The position numbers and the translations under genes were made by a program. The notes under the pieces were generated by a model. It was given only the letters and a program-made list of their open reading frames with translations, did no database searches and was not told the DNA's origin. From Celerinatantimonas sp046054165 (lineage in GTDB: Bacteria; Pseudomonadota; Gammaproteobacteria; Enterobacterales; Celerinatantimonadaceae), in the NCBI RefSeq assembly GCF_046054165.1, contig NZ_JBFNXK010000011.1, positions 1 to 64,000 of the forward strand: a stretch of DNA of 64,000 bases, read 5' to 3'. This document shows positions 15,815-24,696 of this stretch, in pieces. The first letter of the stretch is position 1. Each line of letters starts with the position of its first letter.

Positions 15815-16259
15815 ATGGATGTTCAAACTGTTGACTTGCTAACACCTGAGCCCACCAACGCGTCGTTTCAACGTAACAAGCCCGGTAACCATCTCCGGCC
15901 CCACTCCCGCCGGCCGCAGCCATGGTTTCTTGCCAGCGACAAAAACGTTCCCGAAACTGATGAAAACTCCGTTTAGCGACTTCAAAACTCTTCAGTGCAT
16001 GGATATTCGGAGTGGACATTCCATCTAATTGACTGGCTTGCTGAGCCGTTTGCTGTTCAGCCAACTCAGCTTTATGCCCCACATCAGAGAGTACTTTTTG
16101 CAAGCAGTTGGCTAACTCAGAGCGCGCAGAAACCTGCGACCAACACTGATCAATCGCATTCGGCTGTGATGCTAGATGAGCCTGCTTTTGAGTGCTACAT
16201 CCAGCCAACAACATTCCCAATCCAGCTCCCAAACAAATGTTTTTGATCCATTGATTCAT
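15813..16259 (-). CDS. LprI/DUF1311-like lipoprotein
   Basis: The 148-residue protein has a lipoprotein signal (LGMLLAGCSTQ, Cys about 21), so it is probably anchored in the outer or inner membrane leaflet. The mature part has a paired-Cys pattern (QCWSQ...ELANCLQ and FCRWQE...GYRACYVETTRWWA) like the DUF1311/LprI family, some members of which inhibit lysozyme. That role is only suggested. Its ATG overlaps the cobC stop (ATGA), making it the last gene of the cobTSC operon, an unexpected partner for cobalamin enzymes. Confidence 0.7.
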   Translation of the reverse strand: MNQWIKNICLGAGLGMLLAGCSTQKQAHLASQPNAIDQCWSQVSARSELANCLQKVLSDVGHKAELAEQQTAQQASQLDGMSTPNIHALKSFEVAKRSFHQFRERFCRWQETMAAAGGSGAGDGYRACYVETTRWWAQVLASQQFEHP

Positions 16260-16825
16260 ATCGATTCCTGAATAATCCGCTGATTAATCATTTCAACACA
16301 GGGATATTGTGTGCCACTCACCACCGAGAGAGAAACATAATCTAACTTAATCCGTAAACTCTGTATAACAGTTAATCCTAAAAATTCAGCCAAAATAACC
16401 CGAATAACCCCGGCATGAGTCACCCAAATTGCGGTTTGATGGGTATATTGCCACGCTCGCAATGCTTGTAAAACCCGAGCTCTGAATTCACTGTAACATT
16501 CGCCATCCGAACCCACCCGATAATTCGATAAATCCTGATTCCAGGCATCAATCTCGTCCTTGGGGAGCTGACTCCACGCCTGACCTTCCCATTGACCAAA
16601 ATTGATTTCCTGAATACGGGGATCCAACTGATACGAACCGGGCAGTTGTTTCGCTAGTTTGACACACCGACTCAAAGGGCTGGAATACACGGGAAATGCA
16701 GACATCTGCTCTAAATAATAGGGCTGAATCGCTGGAATCGCTACCGTCGAGACATCCAACTGACCATAGCAGATCCCATCCATATCTTTAGGATGCGCAT
16801 GTCTGACTAGCCAAAGCTGTGCCAT
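16256..16825 (-). CDS. cobC: Alpha-ribazole-5'-phosphate phosphatase CobC
   Basis: The 189-residue histidine phosphatase has the RHA catalytic motif in LWLVRHAHP (His about 9), the Arg in SSPLSRC, FGQWEGQAW, and the second catalytic His in WVTHAGVIRV. CobC removes phosphate in the last steps of cobalamin nucleotide-loop assembly. The position downstream of cobS (19-base overlap) and cobT supports this call over phosphoglycerate mutase or fructose bisphosphatase relatives. Confidence 0.9.
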   Translation of the reverse strand: MAQLWLVRHAHPKDMDGICYGQLDVSTVAIPAIQPYYLEQMSAFPVYSSPLSRCVKLAKQLPGSYQLDPRIQEINFGQWEGQAWSQLPKDEIDAWNQDLSNYRVGSDGECYSEFRARVLQALRAWQYTHQTAIWVTHAGVIRVILAEFLGLTVIQSLRIKLDYVSLSVVSGTQYPCVEMINQRIIQESI

Positions 16826-17571
16826 TGCGCCCCCAACACCAGATAAATACTCACCTCAGCCAATTGTTGTGCCGCGCCCAGACAATCTCCGGTAAACCCA
16901 CCGATCTGTCGCTGTAAATAGCGGCTAAACAAATATGTAATCCCGACCGGAACGCCAATCATACAACTGACAAAAGCCACATCGAAAGAAGGTAACAACA
17001 GGTACGATAGAAGCCCCGTCACCGTCGCGATCCCAACATCCAGCCCGTTGATGCCTCGACTCACGCCACCGGCTTTGCCACTACCATCCACTCTGGCATA
17101 GGTCATTAATGCCATCATCCATACCGGCATCACCCGACTAAACGGATAACTAATCAGTAAAGCCGTCCAGGAAAGCTGGCTCAGCAGAGCCAGTTTCAAC
17201 AAGATAAGCAAAATACTGCCCAAAACACCATAGGTGCCCAACCGGGAATCTTTCATGATGGTCAGGATCTGATCTTTATGGTATCCGCCCCCAAAGCCAT
17301 CACAGCAATCCGCAAATCCATCTTCATGAAAACCGCCGGTCAGCCAGACTCCGGCAGCCATCACTAAGATAACCACCACCAAAGTGGGCCATAAAAACGA
17401 GCCGACGTACCAGAGCAGTGCCAGTAAGCCTGCCAACACCCAACCCACTAGCGGGAAATAACGACTGGCATGTTGCTGAGCATCAGCGCCGAATGTAACC
17501 CATTGAGGAACGGGGATCCGTGAAAAAAAAGCAAACGCGTTAGCGATCGCGTTTAATTCATGCTTAATCAT
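16807..17571 (-). CDS. cobS: Adenosylcobinamide-GDP ribazoletransferase CobS
   Basis: CobS joins adenosylcobinamide-GDP with alpha-ribazole phosphate in the inner membrane to finish the vitamin B12 nucleotide loop. The 254-residue protein has several membrane segments and the conserved acidic motif LTGGFHEDGFADCCDGFGGG at about residue 78. FFSRIPVP near the N-terminus is also typical, as is QIGGFTGDCLGA near the end. It overlaps cobT by eight bases and cobC by 19, so all are one operon. Confidence 0.95.
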   Translation of the reverse strand: MIKHELNAIANAFAFFSRIPVPQWVTFGADAQQHASRYFPLVGWVLAGLLALLWYVGSFLWPTLVVVILVMAAGVWLTGGFHEDGFADCCDGFGGGYHKDQILTIMKDSRLGTYGVLGSILLILLKLALLSQLSWTALLISYPFSRVMPVWMMALMTYARVDGSGKAGGVSRGINGLDVGIATVTGLLSYLLLPSFDVAFVSCMIGVPVGITYLFSRYLQRQIGGFTGDCLGAAQQLAEVSIYLVLGAQWHSFG

Positions 17572-18598
17572 GCGAGCTCACACCGGCATCAGCAAATGAA
17601 GCCATTTCATTGAAAAAGACCAATGCTGAACAAATAAGCGGATAGGCAACGGCAGCGCCAGTCCCCTCACCCAACCGGAAACCTATATCTAAGAGAGGTT
17701 GAGCACCGATAGCCTGTAACAATTTTCGATGCCCTTGCTCGGCTGAACCATGCGTGAAAATCATATAATCACGAACAGCGGGGACCAATCGCATTGCAAC
17801 TAATGCCGCAGAGGTTGCAATAAATCCATCAATCAACACCACCATGTTCAGTTCAGCTGCAGCCAACATCGCGCCGGTCATTGCGGCAATCTCCAGCCCA
17901 CCTACAGCTTCCAGCACCGATCTAGGATCCTGACTATCCAACTGATGTAACGCTAGAGCATCTGCAATCACCCGCGCCTTGTGCGAAACGCCTTGCGCAT
18001 CCAATCCGGTTCCTCGTCCCACACATTCCTCGGCGGATAGTTCCAGCAATGCCGCCATAATGGCTGCGGCACTCGAGGTATTTCCAATCCCCATTTCGCC
18101 GAAGCCAATCACATTGGTTCCCTGTTCTTGTTGAACCTTAACTTGTGCGGCACCGATGTCCATCGCCTGCTGACATTGCTCTTGAGTCATTGCCCGTTGC
18201 TGAGAAAAATCAGCTGTTCCCGAAGTAACCGAACAATCCACTAATTGAGGATGAGCCTCAAAATGGCCATCGACACCGACATTGACAATACTAAGTGCAA
18301 TATCATGCTGACGACAAAAAACGTTAATCCCAGCGCCGCCCTGTAAAAAATTATTGACCATTTCAACGGTGACCTGTTTGGGGAATAAACTAACGCCCTG
18401 AGCGACAATCCCATGATCCGCAGCAAAAACCAACATCGCCGGGCGTTGCAGACTCGGCGTTAACGATTGCTGAATTAAGGCGATCTGACAAGCAATGGCT
18501 TCCAATTTTCCTAATGAGCCGGGGGGCTTGGTTTTTTGATCAATAATCTGATGAATTTGAGATTCCAATTGACGAGATAATGGCGTAATAGCGTACAT
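17564..18598 (-). CDS. cobT: Nicotinate-nucleotide-dimethylbenzimidazole phosphoribosyltransferase CobT
   Basis: CobT makes alpha-ribazole-5'-phosphate from nicotinate mononucleotide and a lower-ligand base such as dimethylbenzimidazole. The 344-residue protein matches the family throughout: KPPGSLGKLEAIA (residue 24), VFAADHGIVAQGVS, GEMGIGNTSSAAA, and the C-terminal GFRLGEGTGAAVA with the catalytic Glu. It heads the cobT-cobS-cobC-lipoprotein operon. I saw no cobalamin riboswitch motif in the 180 bases upstream. The ribosome site before ATG 18598 is poor. Corrin ring genes are absent from the window, so salvage of imported corrinoids may be its use. Confidence 0.96.
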   Translation of the reverse strand: MYAITPLSRQLESQIHQIIDQKTKPPGSLGKLEAIACQIALIQQSLTPSLQRPAMLVFAADHGIVAQGVSLFPKQVTVEMVNNFLQGGAGINVFCRQHDIALSIVNVGVDGHFEAHPQLVDCSVTSGTADFSQQRAMTQEQCQQAMDIGAAQVKVQQEQGTNVIGFGEMGIGNTSSAAAIMAALLELSAEECVGRGTGLDAQGVSHKARVIADALALHQLDSQDPRSVLEAVGGLEIAAMTGAMLAAAELNMVVLIDGFIATSAALVAMRLVPAVRDYMIFTHGSAEQGHRKLLQAIGAQPLLDIGFRLGEGTGAAVAYPLICSALVFFNEMASFADAGVSSHD

Positions 18599-18778
18599 AT
18601 TAAATTTAAGAGCAAATAAAAAGATAAACCATTATCCAAAACCACTCTCTATTTGCCAACTGAGATTACTAATAATCGACAACCGTTTGATTTCGATAGT
18701 ATCTTGGTCAGAAAGAACGATATTTATACCTCTATAATCATGGAACCTGATAAAAAGATATTGATAACGTTCCAAGGC

Positions 18779-20260
18779 TTAAAGTAGAGGGCTCAACAGA
18801 TAAAAAATATTTTCTAAAATTCGCTCTTTAAACGGGCGATGTCGCCAACGATTTAATACGATCTCTTCTGCTTGTTGACGATACTGTTCATGCAGCGCCG
18901 TCAATTTTTGAGTAAAACGCTGGTCGTCCACCAGCAGCGTGACTTCGAAATTCAGCCAAAAACTACGTCGATCCAGATTCACCGTGCCAATCAATACCAA
19001 TTTTTTATCAATCAACACGCTTTTAGTATGAAGCAATCCTCCTGAAAACTGTCGGATCACAACACCTGCCTGAATCAGATCATCCATAAAAGCCCGACTG
19101 GCATATTTCACCATCACTGAGTCATTTTGCTCAGGAACGATAATCTCAACCTGAACGCCCCGCTCCGCAACAGCTTTCAGGGCGGCCGCCAAACTTTCAT
19201 CCGGAACAAAGTAAGGTGTTGTTAAGCAGATATCATGGCGGGCACTATAAATTGCCTGTAGCAAGACCTGCGGGATCATATCGTCACTAAATTTAGGCCC
19301 GGATGGAATAAGCTGTGCCCAGCTTTGACGTTCATGGATCTCTGCCTCTTGGGGAACAGACATAATATGGGTTGGATCCAGTAGTCGCTCAGACGTTTCC
19401 ATTTCCCAATCCCAAACTAAAGTCATCCACATCGAACGCACTGTCGGGCCTTTTAGCCGGACCATCACATCCACCCACTGACCCACTCCAGCATCCTGTT
19501 TAAAATAATGTGGATCAACCATATTCATCGATCCGGTATACCCAACACGTTGATCAATGACCACTAGCTTGCGGTGCATCCGCAGGTCTAAACGCTGAAA
19601 CAGCATTCGAAACGTACCTACGGGCAAAACTTCCACTAAACGAACACCTGCAATCTTTAAACGGCGAGCCCAATCACTACGTAAAAATTCATGGCTCCCA
19701 ACTGAATCCAGCAAAATACGGCATTCCACCCCGCGAGCACGGGCATCAAGCAGGGCTTGATTAATTTTGTCTACCAGACCGCCATTAAACCAGATATAAA
19801 ATTCAAACAAACATTCATGCTGAGCGGCGGCAATATCATCCACAATGCGACCTAAGATCTGTTCCGGGGTCGTCAATAACTGTAAGTCATTGCCCTGCTG
19901 ATAGGGCATGCCGGTTCGAAAACGCACCAGATTGGCAATAGGAGCCGCTAAAGAAGTGGCTTCAGGATTACTTTGAGTCGTTTTAGCATTCAACCACGAT
20001 TTATAAGGCCGATACATCAATCGGCTCTGCTCAGCCCGACGATTTCCCAGTTTTAGTTCACCAAACAAACCATAAAGCACTAATCCAGCTAGCGGAATGC
20101 CCATAATCAATGCCAGCCAGGCCAAAGAAAAACCGATATCCCGACGCCGCATAATCACACGTAACGCCACTGCAAACAGCAATAACGTATAAAAAATAGC
20201 CACAATCCGGGAAATCGTGGTCGTTAAGGTAAGATGATCCCAAACACTAGCTTCGCCCAT
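18779..20260 (-). CDS. cls: Cardiolipin synthase (ClsA type)
   Basis: The 493-residue protein has two N-terminal membrane helices and two phospholipase D domains, each with an HKD motif: HRKLVVID...GYTGSMN and HTKSVLID...IGTVNLDRRS. Cls condenses two phosphatidylglycerols, or phosphatidylglycerol with phosphatidylethanolamine, into cardiolipin at the inner membrane. FNGGLVDKINQALLDARARG and IPSGPKF fit the ClsA subfamily. The start is uncertain: ATG 20260 is used here, but its GGGGGAG site is very close to the ATG, and a TTG at 20275 is in frame. A single gene between the cob operon and the reductase. Confidence 0.92.
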   Translation of the reverse strand: MGEASVWDHLTLTTTISRIVAIFYTLLLFAVALRVIMRRRDIGFSLAWLALIMGIPLAGLVLYGLFGELKLGNRRAEQSRLMYRPYKSWLNAKTTQSNPEATSLAAPIANLVRFRTGMPYQQGNDLQLLTTPEQILGRIVDDIAAAQHECLFEFYIWFNGGLVDKINQALLDARARGVECRILLDSVGSHEFLRSDWARRLKIAGVRLVEVLPVGTFRMLFQRLDLRMHRKLVVIDQRVGYTGSMNMVDPHYFKQDAGVGQWVDVMVRLKGPTVRSMWMTLVWDWEMETSERLLDPTHIMSVPQEAEIHERQSWAQLIPSGPKFSDDMIPQVLLQAIYSARHDICLTTPYFVPDESLAAALKAVAERGVQVEIIVPEQNDSVMVKYASRAFMDDLIQAGVVIRQFSGGLLHTKSVLIDKKLVLIGTVNLDRRSFWLNFEVTLLVDDQRFTQKLTALHEQYRQQAEEIVLNRWRHRPFKERILENIFYLLSPLL

Positions 20261-20357
20261 GCTCCCCCGAACCAATACAACTGCTCAACAGTCAAACTTC
20301 ATTAGACAATATGGTTATCATACTGAAGCCCGTTACAAAGCGGAACAACTTCTACAC

Positions 20358-21215
20358 TCAAATAAAATCAAGCGGTAGTTTATGATCCGGCTCAGGAAAG
20401 ATTAGATCCAAGCGCTGCAAATCCTGTTCTGTTAACTCAATTTGGGCCGCTCGAGCATTGCTTTCAACATGAGCGATCGTCGAGGCCTTAGGAATAGCCA
20501 TCACATGATGCTGACGAATACACCAAGCGAGCATAATTTGAAATGGATCAGCCTCATGTTCATCGGCGATCTGCCGTAAATCATGGCACCCGAGTAACTC
20601 CCGACACAACCGTCCAGCCTGAGCCAATGGTGCATGAGCCATCATCGTTACCTGATGACGAGCTAAAAAGGGTTGTAAATCAAACTCCGTTCCCCGGGAA
20701 GCAAGATGATAAAGAACCTGATTGACCTGACAATGTTCTCCACCTTCACATTTGAGTAGTTCATCCATATCACAGGTATCAAAATTCGACACCCCCCAAC
20801 GACGGATCTGCCCATTCCGGCGTAACTGTTCCATCCCTTCAATCGTCTGTTGCAAGGGGATTCCCCCTCGCCAATGAAGTAAATAAAGATCTAAGTAATT
20901 GGTTTTCAATCGTTCTAAAGATCGCTCACAAGCGTCGGCCAAAGGGGCTCCCGCCGCATTGTTCGGTAACACCTTGGAGACCAAAAACACCTGCTCTCGA
21001 CAATCTCTAATCGCTTCCCCGACCAGCACTTCACTGCGACCATCCCCATACATTTCAGCCGTATCGATGAGCGACAGACCCAGTTCAATGCCTCGATGTA
21101 AAGTGTCAATTTCCTGATTGAAGCGCCCAGGCTCATCACCAAGTAACCATGTTCCCTGTCCCAATACAGGCAACTCAGTTCCATCTTTTAACGATACTGT
21201 TTTTATAATCGACAC
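20358..21215 (-). CDS. Aldo/keto reductase
   Basis: The 285-residue protein is a TIM-barrel NADPH-dependent reductase with the full catalytic tetrad: Asp and Tyr in LIDTAEMYGDGRSE, Lys in FLVSKVLPNN, His in YLLHWRGG. The C-terminal IPKAS nucleotide-binding motif is present (VMAIPKASTIAHVE). It resembles E. coli YeaE, a methylglyoxal-reducing member; the real substrate is unknown. The start is GTG 21215, supported by AGGAGG five bases upstream; longer frames lack this. Confidence 0.9.
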   Translation of the reverse strand: MSIIKTVSLKDGTELPVLGQGTWLLGDEPGRFNQEIDTLHRGIELGLSLIDTAEMYGDGRSEVLVGEAIRDCREQVFLVSKVLPNNAAGAPLADACERSLERLKTNYLDLYLLHWRGGIPLQQTIEGMEQLRRNGQIRRWGVSNFDTCDMDELLKCEGGEHCQVNQVLYHLASRGTEFDLQPFLARHQVTMMAHAPLAQAGRLCRELLGCHDLRQIADEHEADPFQIMLAWCIRQHHVMAIPKASTIAHVESNARAAQIELTEQDLQRLDLIFPEPDHKLPLDFI

Positions 21216-21430
21216 TATACCCTCCTCAGCACAGCTGCTTGTGGTAGATCCGGCGATTATCACCTTTAAAATAGTAGCAAAACAGTCAAATTTTAGTCAT
21301 ATTCTTACGATTAATCTCGGAGGGATCCCACACCGTTGCCTTAAAATAACTAATCACTGTCAGAGTCGTTATTGAATTTGTAGTAAAAATCGCTACATTA
21401 AGGCCCTGATTTGAGAGTATTGTTAAATTT

Positions 21431-21895
21431 ATGCCAGAGTGTTATTGCCATAGTCACCGCCCATATCATGAATGTTGTGAAATTTATCATTCAGGAACAC
21501 CTGCACCGACGCCGTTAGCATTGATGCGTTCAAGGTATAGTGCTTTTGTTCTGGGATTAGGCGAATACCTCTGGAAAACGCATCATCCCGATTTTCGGGG
21601 TCTACTCACCATCGAAGAATTGAACCGACAGGATACACAGTGGAAAAAACTGGCGATCGTCTTTCACGGAATTGCTCCGGCTGGCGACACTGGTCTGGTT
21701 GAATTTAAGGCTTGGTATCAGCGTTCTGATGGACAACTTGCGCTGATGCATGAACGCTCTAACTTCGTAAAAGAACAAGGGCTATGGCTTTATACCGATG
21801 GCCTCATGAACCCACCGACGATAGGGCGCAATGCGTTATGCCCATGCGGTAGTGGCAAAAAATTTAAGCAATGTTGTCTAAAAAGACCCATATAA
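21431..21895 (+). CDS. YchJ family protein with SEC-C motif
   Basis: The 154-residue protein has the N-terminal YchJ cluster (PECYCHSHRPYHECCEIYHS, several Cys) and the C-terminal SEC-C zinc motif (NALCPCGSGKKFKQCC). LMRSRYSAFVLG and YLWKTHHP are family blocks. YchJ proteins are of unknown function; the zinc motif resembles the SecB-binding tail of SecA. The gene stands 18 bases before purU, as ychJ does in E. coli, so the two may be co-transcribed. No clear ribosome site is seen. Confidence 0.92.
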   Translation: MPECYCHSHRPYHECCEIYHSGTPAPTPLALMRSRYSAFVLGLGEYLWKTHHPDFRGLLTIEELNRQDTQWKKLAIVFHGIAPAGDTGLVEFKAWYQRSDGQLALMHERSNFVKEQGLWLYTDGLMNPPTIGRNALCPCGSGKKFKQCCLKRPI

Positions 21896-21913
21896 AATAA
21901 TTAAGAGACTTTC

Positions 21914-22750
21914 ATGCAACACAAAATTCTATTAACTGATTGCCCTGATGAAAAAGGCTTAATTGCCAATATCACGTCATTATGTTCGGAACATCAACTC
22001 AATATTATTAAAAATAATGAGTTCGTCGATCATGCCCATAATCGCTTTTTTATGCGTACAGAATTTTCCGGGGATTTCAATGCAGAGGCATTTGAAAGTC
22101 AGTTACAGGCGCTACTTCCTGCCGGCGGCTCATACCGTCTAAGTTCTCAAGAGCGCAAACGAATTGTCATTTTAGTCACCAAAGAAGCACACTGTCTGGG
22201 TGATATATTGATGAAATCTTTTTATGGTGACCTGCATGTCGAAATTGCAGCCGTTATTGGGAATTACGACACATTAAAAGATTTAACTGAAAAATTTAAT
22301 TTGCCTTTCCATCACATCAGCCATGAAGGTTTAAACCGTTCCGAACATGAAAAACTGATTGCGGCACAAATTCGGGAATACGCTCCGGATTATGTCGTAT
22401 TAGCCAAATATATGCGGATTCTGACACCAGAGCTGGTTGCTGAATATCCTTATCGAATTATTAATATTCATCATTCATTTTTACCGGCCTTTATTGGCGC
22501 GCGGCCTTATCAACAAGCTTTTGATCGCGGGGTTAAGATGATTGGGGCGACAGCTCATTTTGTAACCAATAACTTAGATGAAGGCCCAATTATCGAACAA
22601 GATGTGATCCATACGGATCACACCTATGATGCAGACCGGATGGCCAGCGCCGGACGGGATGTTGAAAAATATGTCCTCAGCCGAGCATTGCGCTTCGTGA
22701 TGGATGAAAAAGTCTTCGTCACCGGCAATCGGACCATTGTCTTCCGTTAA
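21914..22750 (+). CDS. purU: Formyltetrahydrofolate deformylase PurU
   Basis: PurU hydrolyses 10-formyl-tetrahydrofolate to formate and tetrahydrofolate, supplying formate for PurT and balancing one-carbon units. The 278-residue protein has an N-terminal ACT domain (LLTDCPDEKGLIANITSLCS) and a C-terminal formyltransferase fold with INIHHSFLPAFIGARPYQQA (catalytic Asn-His) and GATAHFVTNNLDEGPIIEQD. Length matches E. coli PurU (280). The AAGAGA ribosome site is adequate. It is followed by a convergent orphan gene. Confidence 0.97.
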   Translation: MQHKILLTDCPDEKGLIANITSLCSEHQLNIIKNNEFVDHAHNRFFMRTEFSGDFNAEAFESQLQALLPAGGSYRLSSQERKRIVILVTKEAHCLGDILMKSFYGDLHVEIAAVIGNYDTLKDLTEKFNLPFHHISHEGLNRSEHEKLIAAQIREYAPDYVVLAKYMRILTPELVAEYPYRIINIHHSFLPAFIGARPYQQAFDRGVKMIGATAHFVTNNLDEGPIIEQDVIHTDHTYDADRMASAGRDVEKYVLSRALRFVMDEKVFVTGNRTIVFR

Positions 22751-22780
22751 TTTATTTTAATTATCAAGCAACGGTGCTCA

Positions 22781-23320
22781 CTACCCCCCTCGGGAATGTA
22801 GCGTCACCGGTTGCTGATAGTCAAAATCATTCAAGACGCCAACCATAGCTGCAGGTTGAACCGTATTCTCATCCGGTTCCGAAGCCGTCAGATGCCCTCG
22901 ACGTTCTTCATACTTCAACCGCTCTAATAACGACATATTGTTTAATATTTCAATGTTAAGTGTTTGCTGACAAGGGCACAATGCGACGTTTTCCAACATC
23001 TGTTCTAACTGCACGCCTCGCAAATATCCATGCTGAACGGATGTATTCCAACGCTGCAATTGCACTTGTTCCAAAACGGGATCGGCGCTATAGAGAGGCT
23101 GAGGCTTTGGCAGCTGAAAATAATGCCGCCAATCCACGGTCTCTTTTTCTGGAGACTCCGGGCGAAAGTCAAACTGAGGCTGATCACAAACATCCGGGCT
23201 GAGCAGGCTCAACAACAAGTTAAATTTAGCCTGTTGCCCCTTCTCAACACAATGATTCAGCGTCTGGGCTAGCTGCAGCTCATCACAACAAACGGCCTGC
23301 CGAATTGACTCACTCAGCAT
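22781..23320 (-). CDS. Hypothetical protein, 179 aa
   Basis: I do not recognise this protein. It is soluble, has no signal peptide, and is Gln-rich. The N-terminal 45 residues look helical (LAQTLNHCVEKGQQAKFNLL), followed by a Pro-rich linker around PQFDFRPESPEKE and a motif DWRHYFQLPKPQPLYS. CPCQQTLN lies near residue 115, and LLERLKYEERRGHLTASEP near 133. The ribosome site AGAGGAG before ATG 23320 is strong, so the gene is real. It is convergent with purU and lies upstream of tRNA-Tyr on the other strand. Confidence 0.75.
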   Translation of the reverse strand: MLSESIRQAVCCDELQLAQTLNHCVEKGQQAKFNLLLSLLSPDVCDQPQFDFRPESPEKETVDWRHYFQLPKPQPLYSADPVLEQVQLQRWNTSVQHGYLRGVQLEQMLENVALCPCQQTLNIEILNNMSLLERLKYEERRGHLTASEPDENTVQPAAMVGVLNDFDYQQPVTLHSRGG

Positions 23321-23492
23321 GAAATTCTCCTCTGTAATTAACAGAGCTATCGGCTGGCCTTAAAAAAACTTCAACACAATCGGCAACCCATCTGATTTGT
23401 CTATAATTTATTCAATCTCTGGCCGAATCAGTATTTTTTGCCGATTTAGAGTTTACAAGGCCGGAAGTGATGGGTAATATTCGCCAACATCT

Positions 23493-23576
23493 GGAGGGGT
23501 TCCCGAGCGGCCAAAGGGAGCAGACTGTAAATCTGCCGCGAAAGCTTCGATGGTTCGAATCCGTCCCCCTCCACCA
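23493..23576 (+). tRNA. tRNA-Tyr(GTA)
   Basis: The 84-base gene folds as a class II tRNA with a long variable arm. The acceptor stem is GGAGGGG/CCCCTCC, the anticodon GTA lies in ACTGTAAATC, the T arm is GGTTCGAATCC, and CCA is encoded. A terminator-like hairpin follows. Confidence 0.97.
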
Positions 23577-23584
23577 TTTTTCTC

Positions 23585-23612
23585 AAAAAACCACCGTCAG
23601 GGTGTTTTTTTT
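23585..23612 (+). terminator. Terminator after tRNA-Tyr
   Basis: An A-run with CCACC, a GTCA loop, then GGGTG and eight T residues: the AAAACACC-type stem is short but ends in a strong T-run nine bases after the CCA end. Confidence 0.7.
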
Positions 23613-23634
23613 GTGTTAAACGTCAGATTCAAAT

Positions 23635-24582
23635 TCAATTACACATTTTCGGCGCTGGTTTATTTTGTAAATAATCCACTAACGCCTGATCCCAATAGGG
23701 ACAATCAGCAAATCGTTGCACCAGAAAGTCAATGAAAGTTCGCAACCGTTGCGGCTGATAATGCGCATTTGGATACACCAGCCAAGCGCTTAATTTTTCT
23801 AATTCGTAATCACCTAGCACAATCTCCAGCTGCCCATTGATAATCGACTGCCAACCAATAAATGTCGGAATGACAGCGATTCCCTGCCCAGCAATCGCTA
23901 AATTTCGCAGTATTTCACCATTGTCAGCGCTCAGATACGGATGATAACGGATTAAAACCGGTTCACCGTGCTGATAAAACGACCAGCTCATATTCGGACG
24001 CAAACTATAGTGCAAGATCCGGTGTTCTTTGAGTTGTGACAACCGTTTCGGACATCCAAATTTCTCCAGATAAGTCGGTGCAGCACATGCAACAAAACGA
24101 ATATCCGTCAAGCGTCGAGCTCGTAAACTCGAATCATCCAGATGTGCAATCCGCAACGCTAAATCAATCCCCTGCTCAACCAGTTGATGCCGGCTATCCG
24201 ATAAACTAATCTGCAATCGGATCTCTGGATACATCTGTAAGAACTCATCAACCGCCGGGCTTAAATGCATGGTACCGAACGTGAGTGGTGCAGCCAGATG
24301 AATCGGCCCGGCAATCTGACTCCGAGAGCGACGCGTATTTTGATTGAGCTCATCAATTTCATCAATAATCCCAATGCTCCGCTGATAGTACTGCTGACCA
24401 GCATCCGTCAAAGTAAGCCGACGAGTCGTCCGATGCAGCAATGCCGTTCCCAGCTGTTCTTCCAATTGCGAAAGCCGGCGGCTTACCATTGATTTGGCCA
24501 TATTCAGTTGCTGAGCGGCTCGGGTGATCCCTCCAGCTTCAACAATTCGGACAAACACTCGCATCTGCTCTAACTGCCCCAT
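23635..24582 (-). CDS. LysR family regulator (YhaJ-like)
   Basis: The 315-residue protein has an N-terminal winged helix (RIVEAGGITRAAQQLNMAKS then MVSRRLSQLEEQLG, residues 11-45) and a LysR substrate-binding domain with LAAPLTFGTMHLSPAVDEFL and DLALRIAHLDDSSLRARRL, typical of the DsdC/AaeR-like cluster. It is divergent from a pirin gene and followed there by glutathionyl-hydroquinone reductase. E. coli YhaJ sits beside yhaK (pirin) and yqjG and senses aromatic electrophiles, so this regulator may control the same set here. Autorepression from the 114-bp shared promoter region is likely but inferred. Confidence 0.9.
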   Translation of the reverse strand: MGQLEQMRVFVRIVEAGGITRAAQQLNMAKSMVSRRLSQLEEQLGTALLHRTTRRLTLTDAGQQYYQRSIGIIDEIDELNQNTRRSRSQIAGPIHLAAPLTFGTMHLSPAVDEFLQMYPEIRLQISLSDSRHQLVEQGIDLALRIAHLDDSSLRARRLTDIRFVACAAPTYLEKFGCPKRLSQLKEHRILHYSLRPNMSWSFYQHGEPVLIRYHPYLSADNGEILRNLAIAGQGIAVIPTFIGWQSIINGQLEIVLGDYELEKLSAWLVYPNAHYQPQRLRTFIDFLVQRFADCPYWDQALVDYLQNKPAPKMCN

Positions 24583-24696
24583 AACGCCTCACTTAATTGT
24601 TGCTAATAAAGCAACAGATAATTCACGAATACTCAGTTTATTACAAAAAATAGAACGATAAACTATATCAATATCGTCAGTAAAAGGATCAAGCCA

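Noticed and set aside
18599..18778. Cobalamin riboswitch before cobT
   Set aside because: No B12-box-like or paired conserved elements could be recognised; the region is AT-rich and unstructured by eye.
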